A stretch of 64,000 bases of DNA from Streptosporangium lutulentum (GTDB lineage: Bacteria; Actinomycetota; Actinomycetes; Streptosporangiales; Streptosporangiaceae). The notes under the pieces were generated by a model, which saw only the letters and a program-made list of their open reading frames with translations, ran no database searches and was not told the DNA's origin. Position 1 is the first letter of the stretch; each line of letters starts with the position of its first letter. The stretch lies in contig NZ_JAUSQU010000001.1 in the NCBI RefSeq assembly GCF_030811455.1, forward strand, positions 1,054,001-1,118,000, given 5' to 3'. This document shows, piece by piece, positions 8,734 through 16,184 of the stretch. The position numbers were made by a program, and so were the translations under genes.

Positions 8734-9699
8734 GTGACCGCCTACCTCCTGCGCCGGACGCTGCTCCTGGTCATCTCGCTCCTTCTCGCGAGCTCGGTAC
8801 TGTTCCTGCTGCTCAGACTGCTGCCCGGCGATCCCGCCAACTCCCTGCTGTCGGTGGGGGCCACTCCCGAGCAGGTGGCCGCCGCCCGGCATGAGATCGG
8901 CTCGGACCTCCCGCTGCCCGAGCAGTTCGCCTCCTGGATCGGCAGGATGGCCACACTCGACCTCGGCAGGTCCTTCATCAGCTCGCTGCCCGTGGGCCCC
9001 GAGATCGCCGGGCGCCTGGTCGTCACGGCGCCGCTGACGATCCTGGCCTTCCTGCTGGCGGTCCTGATCTCGGTGCCCGCGGGGTTCGTCACGGCCCACC
9101 GCCGCGGGACCTGGTACGGCTCGCTGCTCGGCGGGGTGTCCCAGTTCGGCCTGGCCGTACCCGTCTTCTGGGTCGGGATGCTGCTGATCACCGTGTTCGC
9201 GCTGCACCTGCGGCTGCTGCCGGCGGGCGGGTTCCCCGCGGACGACTGGGCCGACCCCGCGGCCGCGCTCACCTCGCTGGTGCTGCCCGTGCTCACCGTC
9301 TCCCTCGTCATGTCCGCCTCGCTGATCCGCTACGTCCACTCGGCCGCCCTGGACGTCCTGGGCAGCGACTACCTGCGGACGGCCAGGGCGCTGGGCTCGT
9401 CGTTCGCCGGTGCGATCTGGCGGCACGGCCTGCGCAACGCCGCCGTGCCCGTGGTGTCGATCCTCGGCATCGAACTGGCCACGACCTTCCTCGGCGCCGT
9501 CGTCGTGGAGAACGTGTTCGCCCTGCCGGGGCTCGGCAGCATGCTGGTCAAGGCGTTCGCCCAGCACGACTACCCGGTGATCCAGGGAATCCTGGTGCTG
9601 AGCACCTTCACCGTGCTGCTGATCGGTTTCCTGGCCGACGTCGTCCAGCGGCTCATCGACCCCCGGCTGCGCCGTACCGCGACCGGGGGGCCCGAATGA
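8734..9699 (+). CDS. Oligopeptide ABC transporter permease (DppB/OppB-like)
   Basis: The 321-residue integral membrane protein has an N-terminal helix (LLRRTLLLVISLLLASSVLF), several further helices and the permease EAA-type loop (DYLRTARALGSSFAGAIWRH) that contacts the ATPases. Its length and the pattern PGLGSMLVKAF match DppB/OppB. GTG 8734 starts seven bases after the binding-protein stop. It overlaps the next permease by ATGA, indicating translational coupling. It forms half of the import channel. Confidence 0.92.
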   Translation: MTAYLLRRTLLLVISLLLASSVLFLLLRLLPGDPANSLLSVGATPEQVAAARHEIGSDLPLPEQFASWIGRMATLDLGRSFISSLPVGPEIAGRLVVTAPLTILAFLLAVLISVPAGFVTAHRRGTWYGSLLGGVSQFGLAVPVFWVGMLLITVFALHLRLLPAGGFPADDWADPAAALTSLVLPVLTVSLVMSASLIRYVHSAALDVLGSDYLRTARALGSSFAGAIWRHGLRNAAVPVVSILGIELATTFLGAVVVENVFALPGLGSMLVKAFAQHDYPVIQGILVLSTFTVLLIGFLADVVQRLIDPRLRRTATGGPE

Positions 9700-10520
9700 G
9701 TGCCCGGCGCCGCTCCCGCACGCTCGCCGTCGGCTGCGTCCTGATCGCGGTGATCGCCGCGACGGCTCTGCTGTCGCTGTTCTGGACGCCCTACGACCCG
9801 GCCGACACCTCGGGCGGGCGGCTGACGCCTCCGGGGCCCCTCCACCCGCTCGGCACCGACAGGCTCGGCAGGGATCTGCTCACCCAGCTGATGCTGGGCG
9901 CCCGCGTCGCGCTCACGGCGGGGACGGGGGCGGTCGTGATCGGCGCCCTGCTCGGCCTGGCCGGCGGGCTGCTCGCCGGATTCGCCGCCCACTGGCTGGA
10001 CGACGTCCTGGCCGTCCTCCTCGACATCCTCATCGCCTTTCCCACCCTGCTCATGGCCATGCTCATGGTCGCGGCCAGAGAGGCGTCCCTGCTCACGGCC
10101 ATCCTGGCGATCGGCCTCGCCATGTCGGCCGTCGTCGCGCGGCTGACCAGGGTGCTGGTCAAACAGGTCCTGGCGCAGGACTACATCACGGCCTCGCGCA
10201 CCTCGGGCACCTCCTGGCCCAGGATCGTGACCGGGCACGTCCTGCCCAACATCTGGCCCACGCTCTCGGTCAACCTGGCGTTGCAGATGGGCCTGGCCGT
10301 GCTCGCCGAGGCGAGCCTGTCCTATCTCGGCCTGGGCGCGCCGCCCCCGAACGCCTCCTGGGGGCGCATGCTGCAGGAGGCCCAGGCGACGGTGTTCACC
10401 GCGCCCACCGGTGTCATCGCGCCCGGCGTGCTCCTGGCCATGCTCGTGATCGGCACGAACCTGATCGCCGACGGCGTGCGGGAGACCGCCGACCCGACCC
10501 TGAGGAAAGGACCGCGATGA
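9696..10520 (+). CDS. Oligopeptide ABC transporter permease (DppC/OppC-like)
   Basis: The 274-residue membrane protein is the second channel subunit. It has an N-terminal helix, the periplasmic-side motif HPLGTDRLGRDLLTQLMLGA typical of DppC/OppC, and the EAA-type loop DYITASRTSGTSWPRIVTGH. The C-terminal SYLGLGAPPPNASWG stretch is also characteristic. The ATG overlaps the stop of the preceding permease, and its stop overlaps the following ATPase start, so the four membrane and ATPase genes are translated as a coupled unit. Confidence 0.92.
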   Translation: MSARRRSRTLAVGCVLIAVIAATALLSLFWTPYDPADTSGGRLTPPGPLHPLGTDRLGRDLLTQLMLGARVALTAGTGAVVIGALLGLAGGLLAGFAAHWLDDVLAVLLDILIAFPTLLMAMLMVAAREASLLTAILAIGLAMSAVVARLTRVLVKQVLAQDYITASRTSGTSWPRIVTGHVLPNIWPTLSVNLALQMGLAVLAEASLSYLGLGAPPPNASWGRMLQEAQATVFTAPTGVIAPGVLLAMLVIGTNLIADGVRETADPTLRKGPR

Positions 10521-11314
10521 CCCTGCTGGAGGTCGACGGACTGCGCGTGCGCGCCGCGGACGGCCGGGCCCTGATCGACGGCCTGTCCTTCTCGCTGGGA
10601 GAGGGGGACCGGCTCGGCCTGATCGGCGAGTCCGGCTCCGGCAAGTCGCTGACCGCGCTGGCGATCATCGGCCTGCCGCCCCCCGGGATGAAGGTGTCCG
10701 GCAGCGTCGTCCTGGACGGCGTCCAGGTGGTGGGGGCGCCCGAGAGGCGGCTGAACAGGCTGCGCGGCCGGGCGGCGGCCGTGATCTTCCAGGAGCCGCT
10801 CACCGCGCTCGACCCGCTGAAACGGGCCGGCGCGCAGGTCGCCGAACCACTGCGGCGCAGGCGGCGGCTGCGCGGTGCGGCCCTGCGCCACGCGGTTGTC
10901 GACGCGCTGGCCGAGGTACGGCTGGCCGATCCCGAACGCGTCGCCCTGGCCTACCCGCACGAGATCTCCGGCGGCCAGCGCCAGCGGGTCGCCATCGCCA
11001 TGGCACTGGCCTGCGAGCCGGCGCTGCTGATCGCCGACGAGCCCACCACGGCCCTGGACACCACGACCCAGGCGGAGGTGCTGGCGCTGCTGGACACCCT
11101 GGTCGGCGCCTCGGGGATGGGCCTGCTGTTCATCGGCCACGACCTCGGGGTGGTGGCGGGCGTCACCGGCAGGCTCCTGGTGCTCCAGGACGGCCGGGCC
11201 GTCGAGTCGGGGACCGTCGGGGACATCGTGCACGCGCCGTCCCATCCCCACACCCGCGAGCTGGTGGAAGGCACCAGGCGGCTGCACGACGCCCTGGGCG
11301 GGATCGCGCGATGA
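10517..11314 (+). CDS. Oligopeptide ABC transporter ATPase (DppD/OppD-like)
   Basis: The 265-residue cytoplasmic ATPase has Walker A GESGSGKS, signature ISGGQRQRV, Walker B LLIADEPTTALD and the switch histidine in FIGHDLGVV. It is shorter than typical OppD/DppD (about 330 residues) because the C-terminal oligopeptide-transporter extension is nearly absent. It pairs with the next gene product to power import. Start and stop both overlap the neighbouring genes by ATGA. Confidence 0.92.
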   Translation: MTLLEVDGLRVRAADGRALIDGLSFSLGEGDRLGLIGESGSGKSLTALAIIGLPPPGMKVSGSVVLDGVQVVGAPERRLNRLRGRAAAVIFQEPLTALDPLKRAGAQVAEPLRRRRRLRGAALRHAVVDALAEVRLADPERVALAYPHEISGGQRQRVAIAMALACEPALLIADEPTTALDTTTQAEVLALLDTLVGASGMGLLFIGHDLGVVAGVTGRLLVLQDGRAVESGTVGDIVHAPSHPHTRELVEGTRRLHDALGGIAR

Positions 11315-12099
11315 GCGGCCCGCGGGTGCTGGAGGTCCGCGGAGTGGACTTCACCTACAGGGGCGGGCCCGCCGTGCTCACCGACGTCTCCTTCTCCGTC
11401 GAGGCGGGGCGGAACCTGGCCCTGGTCGGCGAGTCGGGGTCGGGCAAGACCACACTGGTGCGACTGCTGCTCGGCCTGCTGCGGCCTGCCGCCGGGCAGG
11501 TGCTCCTGGACGGGGAGGGGCTGCCCGGGCGCGAGCGGGCGCTGCGGCGCGCGGTCCAGCCCGTGTTCCAGGACCCCTACTCCTCCCTCGACCCCCGGCA
11601 GCGGGTGGACAGGATCGTCGCCGAGCCGTTGCGCTCGCTCGGCCTGGTCCCCGCGGGCGACCGCCCGGAGCTGGCGCGCAGGGTGGCCGAGGCGCTGCGC
11701 TCGGTCGGGCTGCCGGAGGAGGCCGCGCGCCGTTATCCGCACGAGTTCTCCGGCGGCCAGCGCCAGCGCGTCGCCATCGCCAGGGCGATCGTCTGCGGCC
11801 CCCGGGTCCTGCTGGCCGACGAGCCGGTCAGCGCGCTGGACGTCGCCACCAAGGTGCGCCTCATCGACCTGCTGGCCGAGCTGCGGGAGAGCCGGGGGCT
11901 GACGGTGGTGATGGTCTCGCACGACCTCACCGTGACGGCCTCCCTGTGCGAGGACACGGTGGTGCTCGAACGCGGGCGCGTCGTGGAGCGGGGGGACACG
12001 GCGGCGGTGCTCGGCTCTCCCCGCCATCCCTACACCAGGCGGCTGGTGGCCTGCGTGCCCGCTCTGCCGGAGCCCGGAGGGAATGTCCACCGCCTCTGA
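11311..12099 (+). CDS. Oligopeptide ABC transporter ATPase (DppF/OppF-like)
   Basis: The 262-residue ATPase has Walker A GESGSGKT, signature FSGGQRQRV, Walker B VLLADEPVSALD and MVSHDLTV with the switch histidine. The segment FQDPYSSLDPRQRVD is typical of the F-type subunit. Like its partner it lacks most of the usual C-terminal extension. It is the last gene of the importer operon and lies 113 bases before the small secreted peptide gene. Confidence 0.92.
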   Translation: MSGPRVLEVRGVDFTYRGGPAVLTDVSFSVEAGRNLALVGESGSGKTTLVRLLLGLLRPAAGQVLLDGEGLPGRERALRRAVQPVFQDPYSSLDPRQRVDRIVAEPLRSLGLVPAGDRPELARRVAEALRSVGLPEEAARRYPHEFSGGQRQRVAIARAIVCGPRVLLADEPVSALDVATKVRLIDLLAELRESRGLTVVMVSHDLTVTASLCEDTVVLERGRVVERGDTAAVLGSPRHPYTRRLVACVPALPEPGGNVHRL

Positions 12100-12137
12100 C
12101 CTGTGCGATGCCATCGCAGAAGCGATCCGATAACGAG

Positions 12138-12154
12138 GGAATGGCGCCTATTCC
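12138..12154. promoter_or_regulatory. 17-bp near-palindrome upstream of the peptide gene
   Basis: GGAATGGCGCCTATTCC is a near-perfect inverted repeat (arms GGAAT/ATTCC, centre GGCGCC offset by one). It lies 58 bases before the secreted peptide start, between it and the importer operon. It could be an operator controlling the peptide gene. Confidence 0.35.
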
Positions 12155-12212
12155 TATGGTGAACACAACAAGAACCGCAGCTGGTCAACCACCAAGGAAC
12201 TGAGGTCAGAAA

Positions 12213-12383
12213 ATGAAGAAGCACCTGGACAGCCGCCTCGCCAGATTCGCCGCCATTGTGGTCGTCACCACCGCGATCGTCGTTCCCGCCTTCGGCACCG
12301 GAGCCTCCGCGAGCGTGGACTCCGCCACGAATCTCGCCAAGCCCGCCCCCGCTCAGATGCTCTGCTGCAACACCTGGCCCTGA
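12213..12383 (+). CDS. Small secreted peptide, candidate pheromone precursor
   Basis: ATG 12213 is preceded by AGGTCAG and opens a 56-codon frame. Residues 1-33 form a Sec-type signal peptide: basic start KKHLDSRLAR, hydrophobic core FAAIVVVTTAIVVPAFG, then TGASA as a plausible cleavage site. The remaining 23 residues (SVDSATNLAKPAPAQMLCCNTWP) are short, contain adjacent cysteines and end in tryptophan-proline. I recognise no family. The gene lies between a complete oligopeptide importer and a large SARP-TPR regulator, all on the same strand, which is the order expected of a secreted signalling peptide that is re-imported and sensed. A secreted small protein of another role cannot be excluded. 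Confidence 0.7.
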   Translation: MKKHLDSRLARFAAIVVVTTAIVVPAFGTGASASVDSATNLAKPAPAQMLCCNTWP

Positions 12384-12521
12384 CCCGCGATCCCCGGTCG
12401 CCCTTCATATGGCGTCCGGGAAGAAGGCCGGTTTCCAGCGGTGGCAGGAATACGGACGAGGAAGTAGTATTCCCACGAAAGTTACAAAAGCCTTTGGGGA
12501 CAACGCTGGCATCAACGGGGC

Positions 12522-15500
12522 ATGCGAGTGGAATTTTGCATTCTGGGTTCTCTGGAGGTCGTTTTAGACGGCCGAAGGCTGGACCTCGGGGGAACCAGGC
12601 AACAGACCGTGCTCGCCGTGCTTCTGCTGGAGGCGGGCCGGTCTGTCACCATTGGCAGACTCATGGAGGCGATCTACGGCGACGAGCCGCCGATGACCTC
12701 CCGAGCCCAGATCCAGATCTGCATCTCCGCGCTGCGGCGTCTGTTCGCCGCCCACGGCAGCCCCGACATCATCTCCACCCAGTCCCAGGCGTACGCCGTC
12801 CACGTCCCCGACGGCCGGTTCGACTCCCGTCGCTTCGAGAGCCTCGTCCTGCAGGCGAAACAGGCTCGTAAGGAGCACAGGACCGACGAGGCCATCGCGC
12901 GCTACCGCGAGGCGCTCGCCCTGTGGCGCGGCCCGGCGCTGGAGGGCATGGAGAGCAGGCTCGTGCAGTCGGCGGCGAGCAGGCTGGACGAGGACCGGAT
13001 CTCGGCGAACGAGGACTGCATCAAGCTGGAGCTGGACCTCGGCCGCCATCACGAGCTGGTCGGTGAGCTCACCGCGCTGGTGGGGGAGCATCCGCTCCGT
13101 GAACGCCTGCGCGGTCAGCTCATGCTCGCGCTGTACCGCTCGGGCCGGCAGGCGGAGGCACTGCGGGCGTACCGGCGGGCCAGGCAGACCATGATCGAGG
13201 AGTTGGGGATCGAGCCCAACGAGCGGCTCCAGCAGCTCGAACACGCGATTCTCACCTCGGATCCGAGCCTGGACCTGCCGGTCGCGTCGGTCCTGCTCAC
13301 CCCCGAACCCCAGGCCGTCGTGCCCCGCCTGCTGCCCACCGACATCGCCGACTTCACCGGGCGGACGAAGCAGGTCGACGAGATCCTGGAACGGTTGATA
13401 GCCGCCGCCGGGGTCCGCTCGGGGTTCGCGGTGCCGATCGTCGCGCTCGTCGGCAAGCCCGGGATCGGGAAGAGCACCATCGCCGTCCACGTGTCGCACC
13501 GCGTCGCCGAGCACTATCCCGACGGCCAGCTCTTCGCCGACCTGCACGCCGGCGCCTCCCGACCGGTCAGCCCGATGCAGGTGCTCGAACGGTTCCTGCG
13601 CGCCCTGGGGATCACCGGCACCGCGCTGCCCGACGGCCTGGAGGAGCGGGCGGAGATGTACCGCGCCCTGCTCGCCGACCGCAAAATGCTGATCGTGCTG
13701 GACGACGTGGGCGCCGAGGGCCAGGTCCTGCCCCTCCTTCCCGGCAGCTCGGACTCCGCCGTGATCATCAGCAGCCGCAGCCGGCTCGCCGGACTGCCCG
13801 GCGCGATCCACATCGACGTGGACATCTTCGACTCGGCGCAGTCGCTCAGCCTGCTCTCCCGCATCGCCGGCGTCGAGCGCGTGCAGTCGGAGCCGGAGGC
13901 CGCGGTGGCGCTGGCCGAGCTCTGCGGCCAGCTCCCGCTGGCGCTCCGCATCGCGGGCGCGCGGCTCTCCGCCCGGCCGCACTGGAGCGTCGGGCAGCTC
14001 GTGGAACGGCTGGAGGACGAGACCCGCAGGCTGGACGAGCTCAAGCACGGCGAGATGGGCATCAGGGCCAGCATCTCGCTGACCTACGAGAGCGTCAGCG
14101 AGCGGGCCAGATGCCTGTTCCGCAGGCTGGCGATCCTGGACTCGCAGATCTTCTCCGCCTGGCTCGGCGCGGCACTCCTGGACCGGCCGATCAGCGAGGG
14201 CCAGGACCTGCTGGACGACCTGGCCGACGCCCAGCTCATCGAGACGACGGGCACCGGGCGCGGGACGCACACCCAGTACCGCTTCCACGACCTCATCAGG
14301 GTCTTCGCCAGGGAGCGCCTGGCGGCCGAGGAGCCGGCCGCCGAGCGCGGCGCGGCGCTGTCCAGGGTTCTCGGCGGGCTGCTCTCCCTGGTGGAGGCCG
14401 CCTGCCGCCGCGAGTACGAGGACCGCATGATGGTCCCCGGCGCCACCGCCACGTGGTCGCTGCCGAAGGCGCTGGTCGACCGGCTGGTCGCGGTGCCGCT
14501 CGTCTGGTTCGAACGCGAGCGCTCGATCCTCGTCTCCGGCATCAGGCAGGCGGCACAGGCGGGTCTCGTGGAGATCTGCTGGAGCCTGGCCATCGGCGCG
14601 GCGACCTTCTTCCAGTCGCGGGTCTACTTCGACGACTGGCGGGAGACGCAGAGGATCGCGCTGGCCGCGGCCCGCCAGGCAGGGGACAGGCGGGGCCAGG
14701 CGGTCATGCTCTACTCGGCGGGCTCGCTCGCCAGCGCCGAGCAGCGCTTCGACGACGCGCGTCACGACTTCGAGACCGCGATCAGGCTGTTCACGGAGAT
14801 CGGCGACGAGCGGGGCCTCGGCTCGGTGATGGCCAACAGGGGGCACCTGGACCTGGTGACGGGCAGGTTCGAGGCCGCGGCCGCGCACTTCGAGCGGGCG
14901 CTGGAGCTGTCGCGCGGCTCGGGGTCGCCGAGCACGACGATCTACGTGCTGCACAACCTGGCGCAGGCCAGGCTGGAATGCGACGACCCCGAGGACGCCA
15001 GGCGGCTGCTGTCCGAGGCCATGGAGCTGGTCAGGGGCGGCGTGGGGAGAAGGCTGGAGGGCCAGGTGCTGTACCGCCTGGGCCAGGCCCACCTGCAGGG
15101 GGAGGAACCGCGTCTGGCCGTGGAGGTGCTCGCCGAGGCGCTGACCGCCGTCCAGGAGGTCGGCGACCCCACGGGGGAGGCCTACATCCTGCACAGCATG
15201 GGCCTGGCCAGGCTGTCCCTCGGCGAGCTCGCCGAGGCGGGCGGCACGCTGCGGCACGCGCTGCTGCTGGCCAACACCTCCAGCGAGCGGCTCGCCAAGG
15301 GCCGGGTCCTGGCCGGCCTGGCCGAGCTGGCCCTGGCCGAGAAGAACCCGGCCGAGGCCGTGGCCTGCTTCGAGCAGGCCCTGGCCCTGTTCGGCACGAT
15401 GAGCGTTCCGCTCGACGAGGCGCGCGCTCTCAGCCTGCTCGGTGACGCGCACGCGGCCCTGGGGAACACCGCCGAGGCGCACGAGGCGCTCGCCAGGGCG

Positions 15501-15593
15501 CTCGCGGTGACCCAGAAGATCGACACCGTGGTGGCCCAGCGCATGCGCGCCCGGCTCGCCGAGCGGATGCACGCCGGAGAGCCCGCCCCCTGA
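12522..15593 (+). CDS. Large SARP-family regulator (SARP-NB-ARC-TPR), copy 2
   Basis: The 1023-residue protein is a paralogue of the regulator at 3.8-6.8 kb along its whole length: winged helix (RVEFCILGSLEVVLDGRRLD), activation domain ending IEELGIEPNERLQQLEHAIL, NB-ARC with P-loop GKPGIGKS at 311-318 and Walker B-like LIVLDDV, then tetratricopeptide-like repeats from about 700 to the end. Codon 15 (12564-12566) is TTA, so translation may depend on the bldA tRNA. The start ATG has only a weak ribosome binding site. It is preceded by the secreted peptide gene (138 bases). The TPR region is a candidate peptide receptor (inference). It presumably activates operons of this cluster together with copy 1. 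Confidence 0.93.
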   Translation: MRVEFCILGSLEVVLDGRRLDLGGTRQQTVLAVLLLEAGRSVTIGRLMEAIYGDEPPMTSRAQIQICISALRRLFAAHGSPDIISTQSQAYAVHVPDGRFDSRRFESLVLQAKQARKEHRTDEAIARYREALALWRGPALEGMESRLVQSAASRLDEDRISANEDCIKLELDLGRHHELVGELTALVGEHPLRERLRGQLMLALYRSGRQAEALRAYRRARQTMIEELGIEPNERLQQLEHAILTSDPSLDLPVASVLLTPEPQAVVPRLLPTDIADFTGRTKQVDEILERLIAAAGVRSGFAVPIVALVGKPGIGKSTIAVHVSHRVAEHYPDGQLFADLHAGASRPVSPMQVLERFLRALGITGTALPDGLEERAEMYRALLADRKMLIVLDDVGAEGQVLPLLPGSSDSAVIISSRSRLAGLPGAIHIDVDIFDSAQSLSLLSRIAGVERVQSEPEAAVALAELCGQLPLALRIAGARLSARPHWSVGQLVERLEDETRRLDELKHGEMGIRASISLTYESVSERARCLFRRLAILDSQIFSAWLGAALLDRPISEGQDLLDDLADAQLIETTGTGRGTHTQYRFHDLIRVFARERLAAEEPAAERGAALSRVLGGLLSLVEAACRREYEDRMMVPGATATWSLPKALVDRLVAVPLVWFERERSILVSGIRQAAQAGLVEICWSLAIGAATFFQSRVYFDDWRETQRIALAAARQAGDRRGQAVMLYSAGSLASAEQRFDDARHDFETAIRLFTEIGDERGLGSVMANRGHLDLVTGRFEAAAAHFERALELSRGSGSPSTTIYVLHNLAQARLECDDPEDARRLLSEAMELVRGGVGRRLEGQVLYRLGQAHLQGEEPRLAVEVLAEALTAVQEVGDPTGEAYILHSMGLARLSLGELAEAGGTLRHALLLANTSSERLAKGRVLAGLAELALAEKNPAEAVACFEQALALFGTMSVPLDEARALSLLGDAHAALGNTAEAHEALARALAVTQKIDTVVAQRMRARLAERMHAGEPAP

Positions 15594-15663
15594 CGCGGAG
15601 CCGGGTCCTTCCCCGGTCGGTGAGCGGCGCCCGTACGGTACGCCCCCCTCCCGCTTGAGCTCG

Positions 15664-15692
15664 CGATAGTGGGTGGAAGGCGGACCGATAGC
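15664..15692 (+). promoter_or_regulatory. Direct repeat CGATAGT/CGATAGC at 22-bp offset
   Basis: CGATAGT (15664-15670) and CGATAGC (15686-15692) are spaced by 22 bases, two helical turns, in the gap before the hydroxyisourate-hydrolase-like gene. Known SARP sites use heptamers at 11- or 22-bp phase, so this may be an operator, although the heptamer differs from the NTARGGG type found elsewhere. Confidence 0.3.
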
Positions 15693-15822
15693 GGTCTGGG
15701 CGACTCTGGGCGCAGGCCGATACGTGTGGATGGGAAGCCGTGATGTGGAGCGCCCTGTGCGGCGAGCACCTGCCGTTGGTCCCGGATGTGTTGGCAGGAG
15801 TCCGTCGCGACGGGCGTAGCAG

Positions 15823-16176
15823 ATGGGTGTACCGGAGATGAGCATCACCGCGGAGGCGTTGGACGGGGTTTACGGACGATCGGCATCCGGTCTCCGGGCG
15901 AGCCTGGAACACGCGATGGACGGTTGCTGGCTGCCACTCGCCAGCGCGGAGACCGACGCGGACGGCCGCATCAGCGAGTGGGCCGGTCTGGGCCTGGACC
16001 GCGGGCTCTACCGCATCGTGTTCGACAGCGACCAGTATTTCGTCGGACTCGGCGTCATCGCCGCATACCCCGGGATATCGGTCATGTTCAGAATGCAGGA
16101 CGAGACGGATGTGTGCAAAGTCCAGGTCCTGATCGCTCCTCATTCCTATTCGACCTATTTCGGCACCGGTAGTTGA
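15823..16176 (+). CDS. Degenerate 5-hydroxyisourate hydrolase / transthyretin-like protein
   Basis: The 117-residue product has the size and pattern of the HIUase/transthyretin-related family: ITAEALDGVYGRSASGL (family LTTHVLDxxxGxPA), SAETDADGRISEW (TxxDGR) and the C-terminus IAPHSYSTYFGTGS (family SPxxYxTYRGS). By alignment from memory, the first catalytic histidine (THxLD) is E here, the second (HxPLLLSP) is K, and YRGS is altered to YFGTGS; the TDxDGR arginine remains. Urate-pathway hydrolysis is therefore doubtful and the fold may have been recruited for another role. ATG 15838 is an alternative start. It ends eight bases before the isopropylmalate synthase start, so the two form an operon. 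Confidence 0.75.
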   Translation: MGVPEMSITAEALDGVYGRSASGLRASLEHAMDGCWLPLASAETDADGRISEWAGLGLDRGLYRIVFDSDQYFVGLGVIAAYPGISVMFRMQDETDVCKVQVLIAPHSYSTYFGTGS

Positions 16177-16184
16177 GGGAGAGC

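Noticed and set aside
7212..12099. Importer considered as a nickel or siderophore system
   Set aside because: The binding protein and permeases are family 5/DppBC type. No histidine-rich metal site is evident, and the neighbouring peptide gene fits peptide uptake better, though nickel or other ligands are not strictly excluded.
12030..12224. Frames on both strands overlapping the end of the importer operon and the peptide gene start
   Set aside because: They conflict with the last ATPase gene or with the much better supported peptide gene and have no signal or domain.
12564..15848. Long minus-strand open frame opposite SARP copy 2
   Set aside because: Same antisense artefact. The plus strand encodes a full SARP-NB-ARC-TPR protein with clear motifs.
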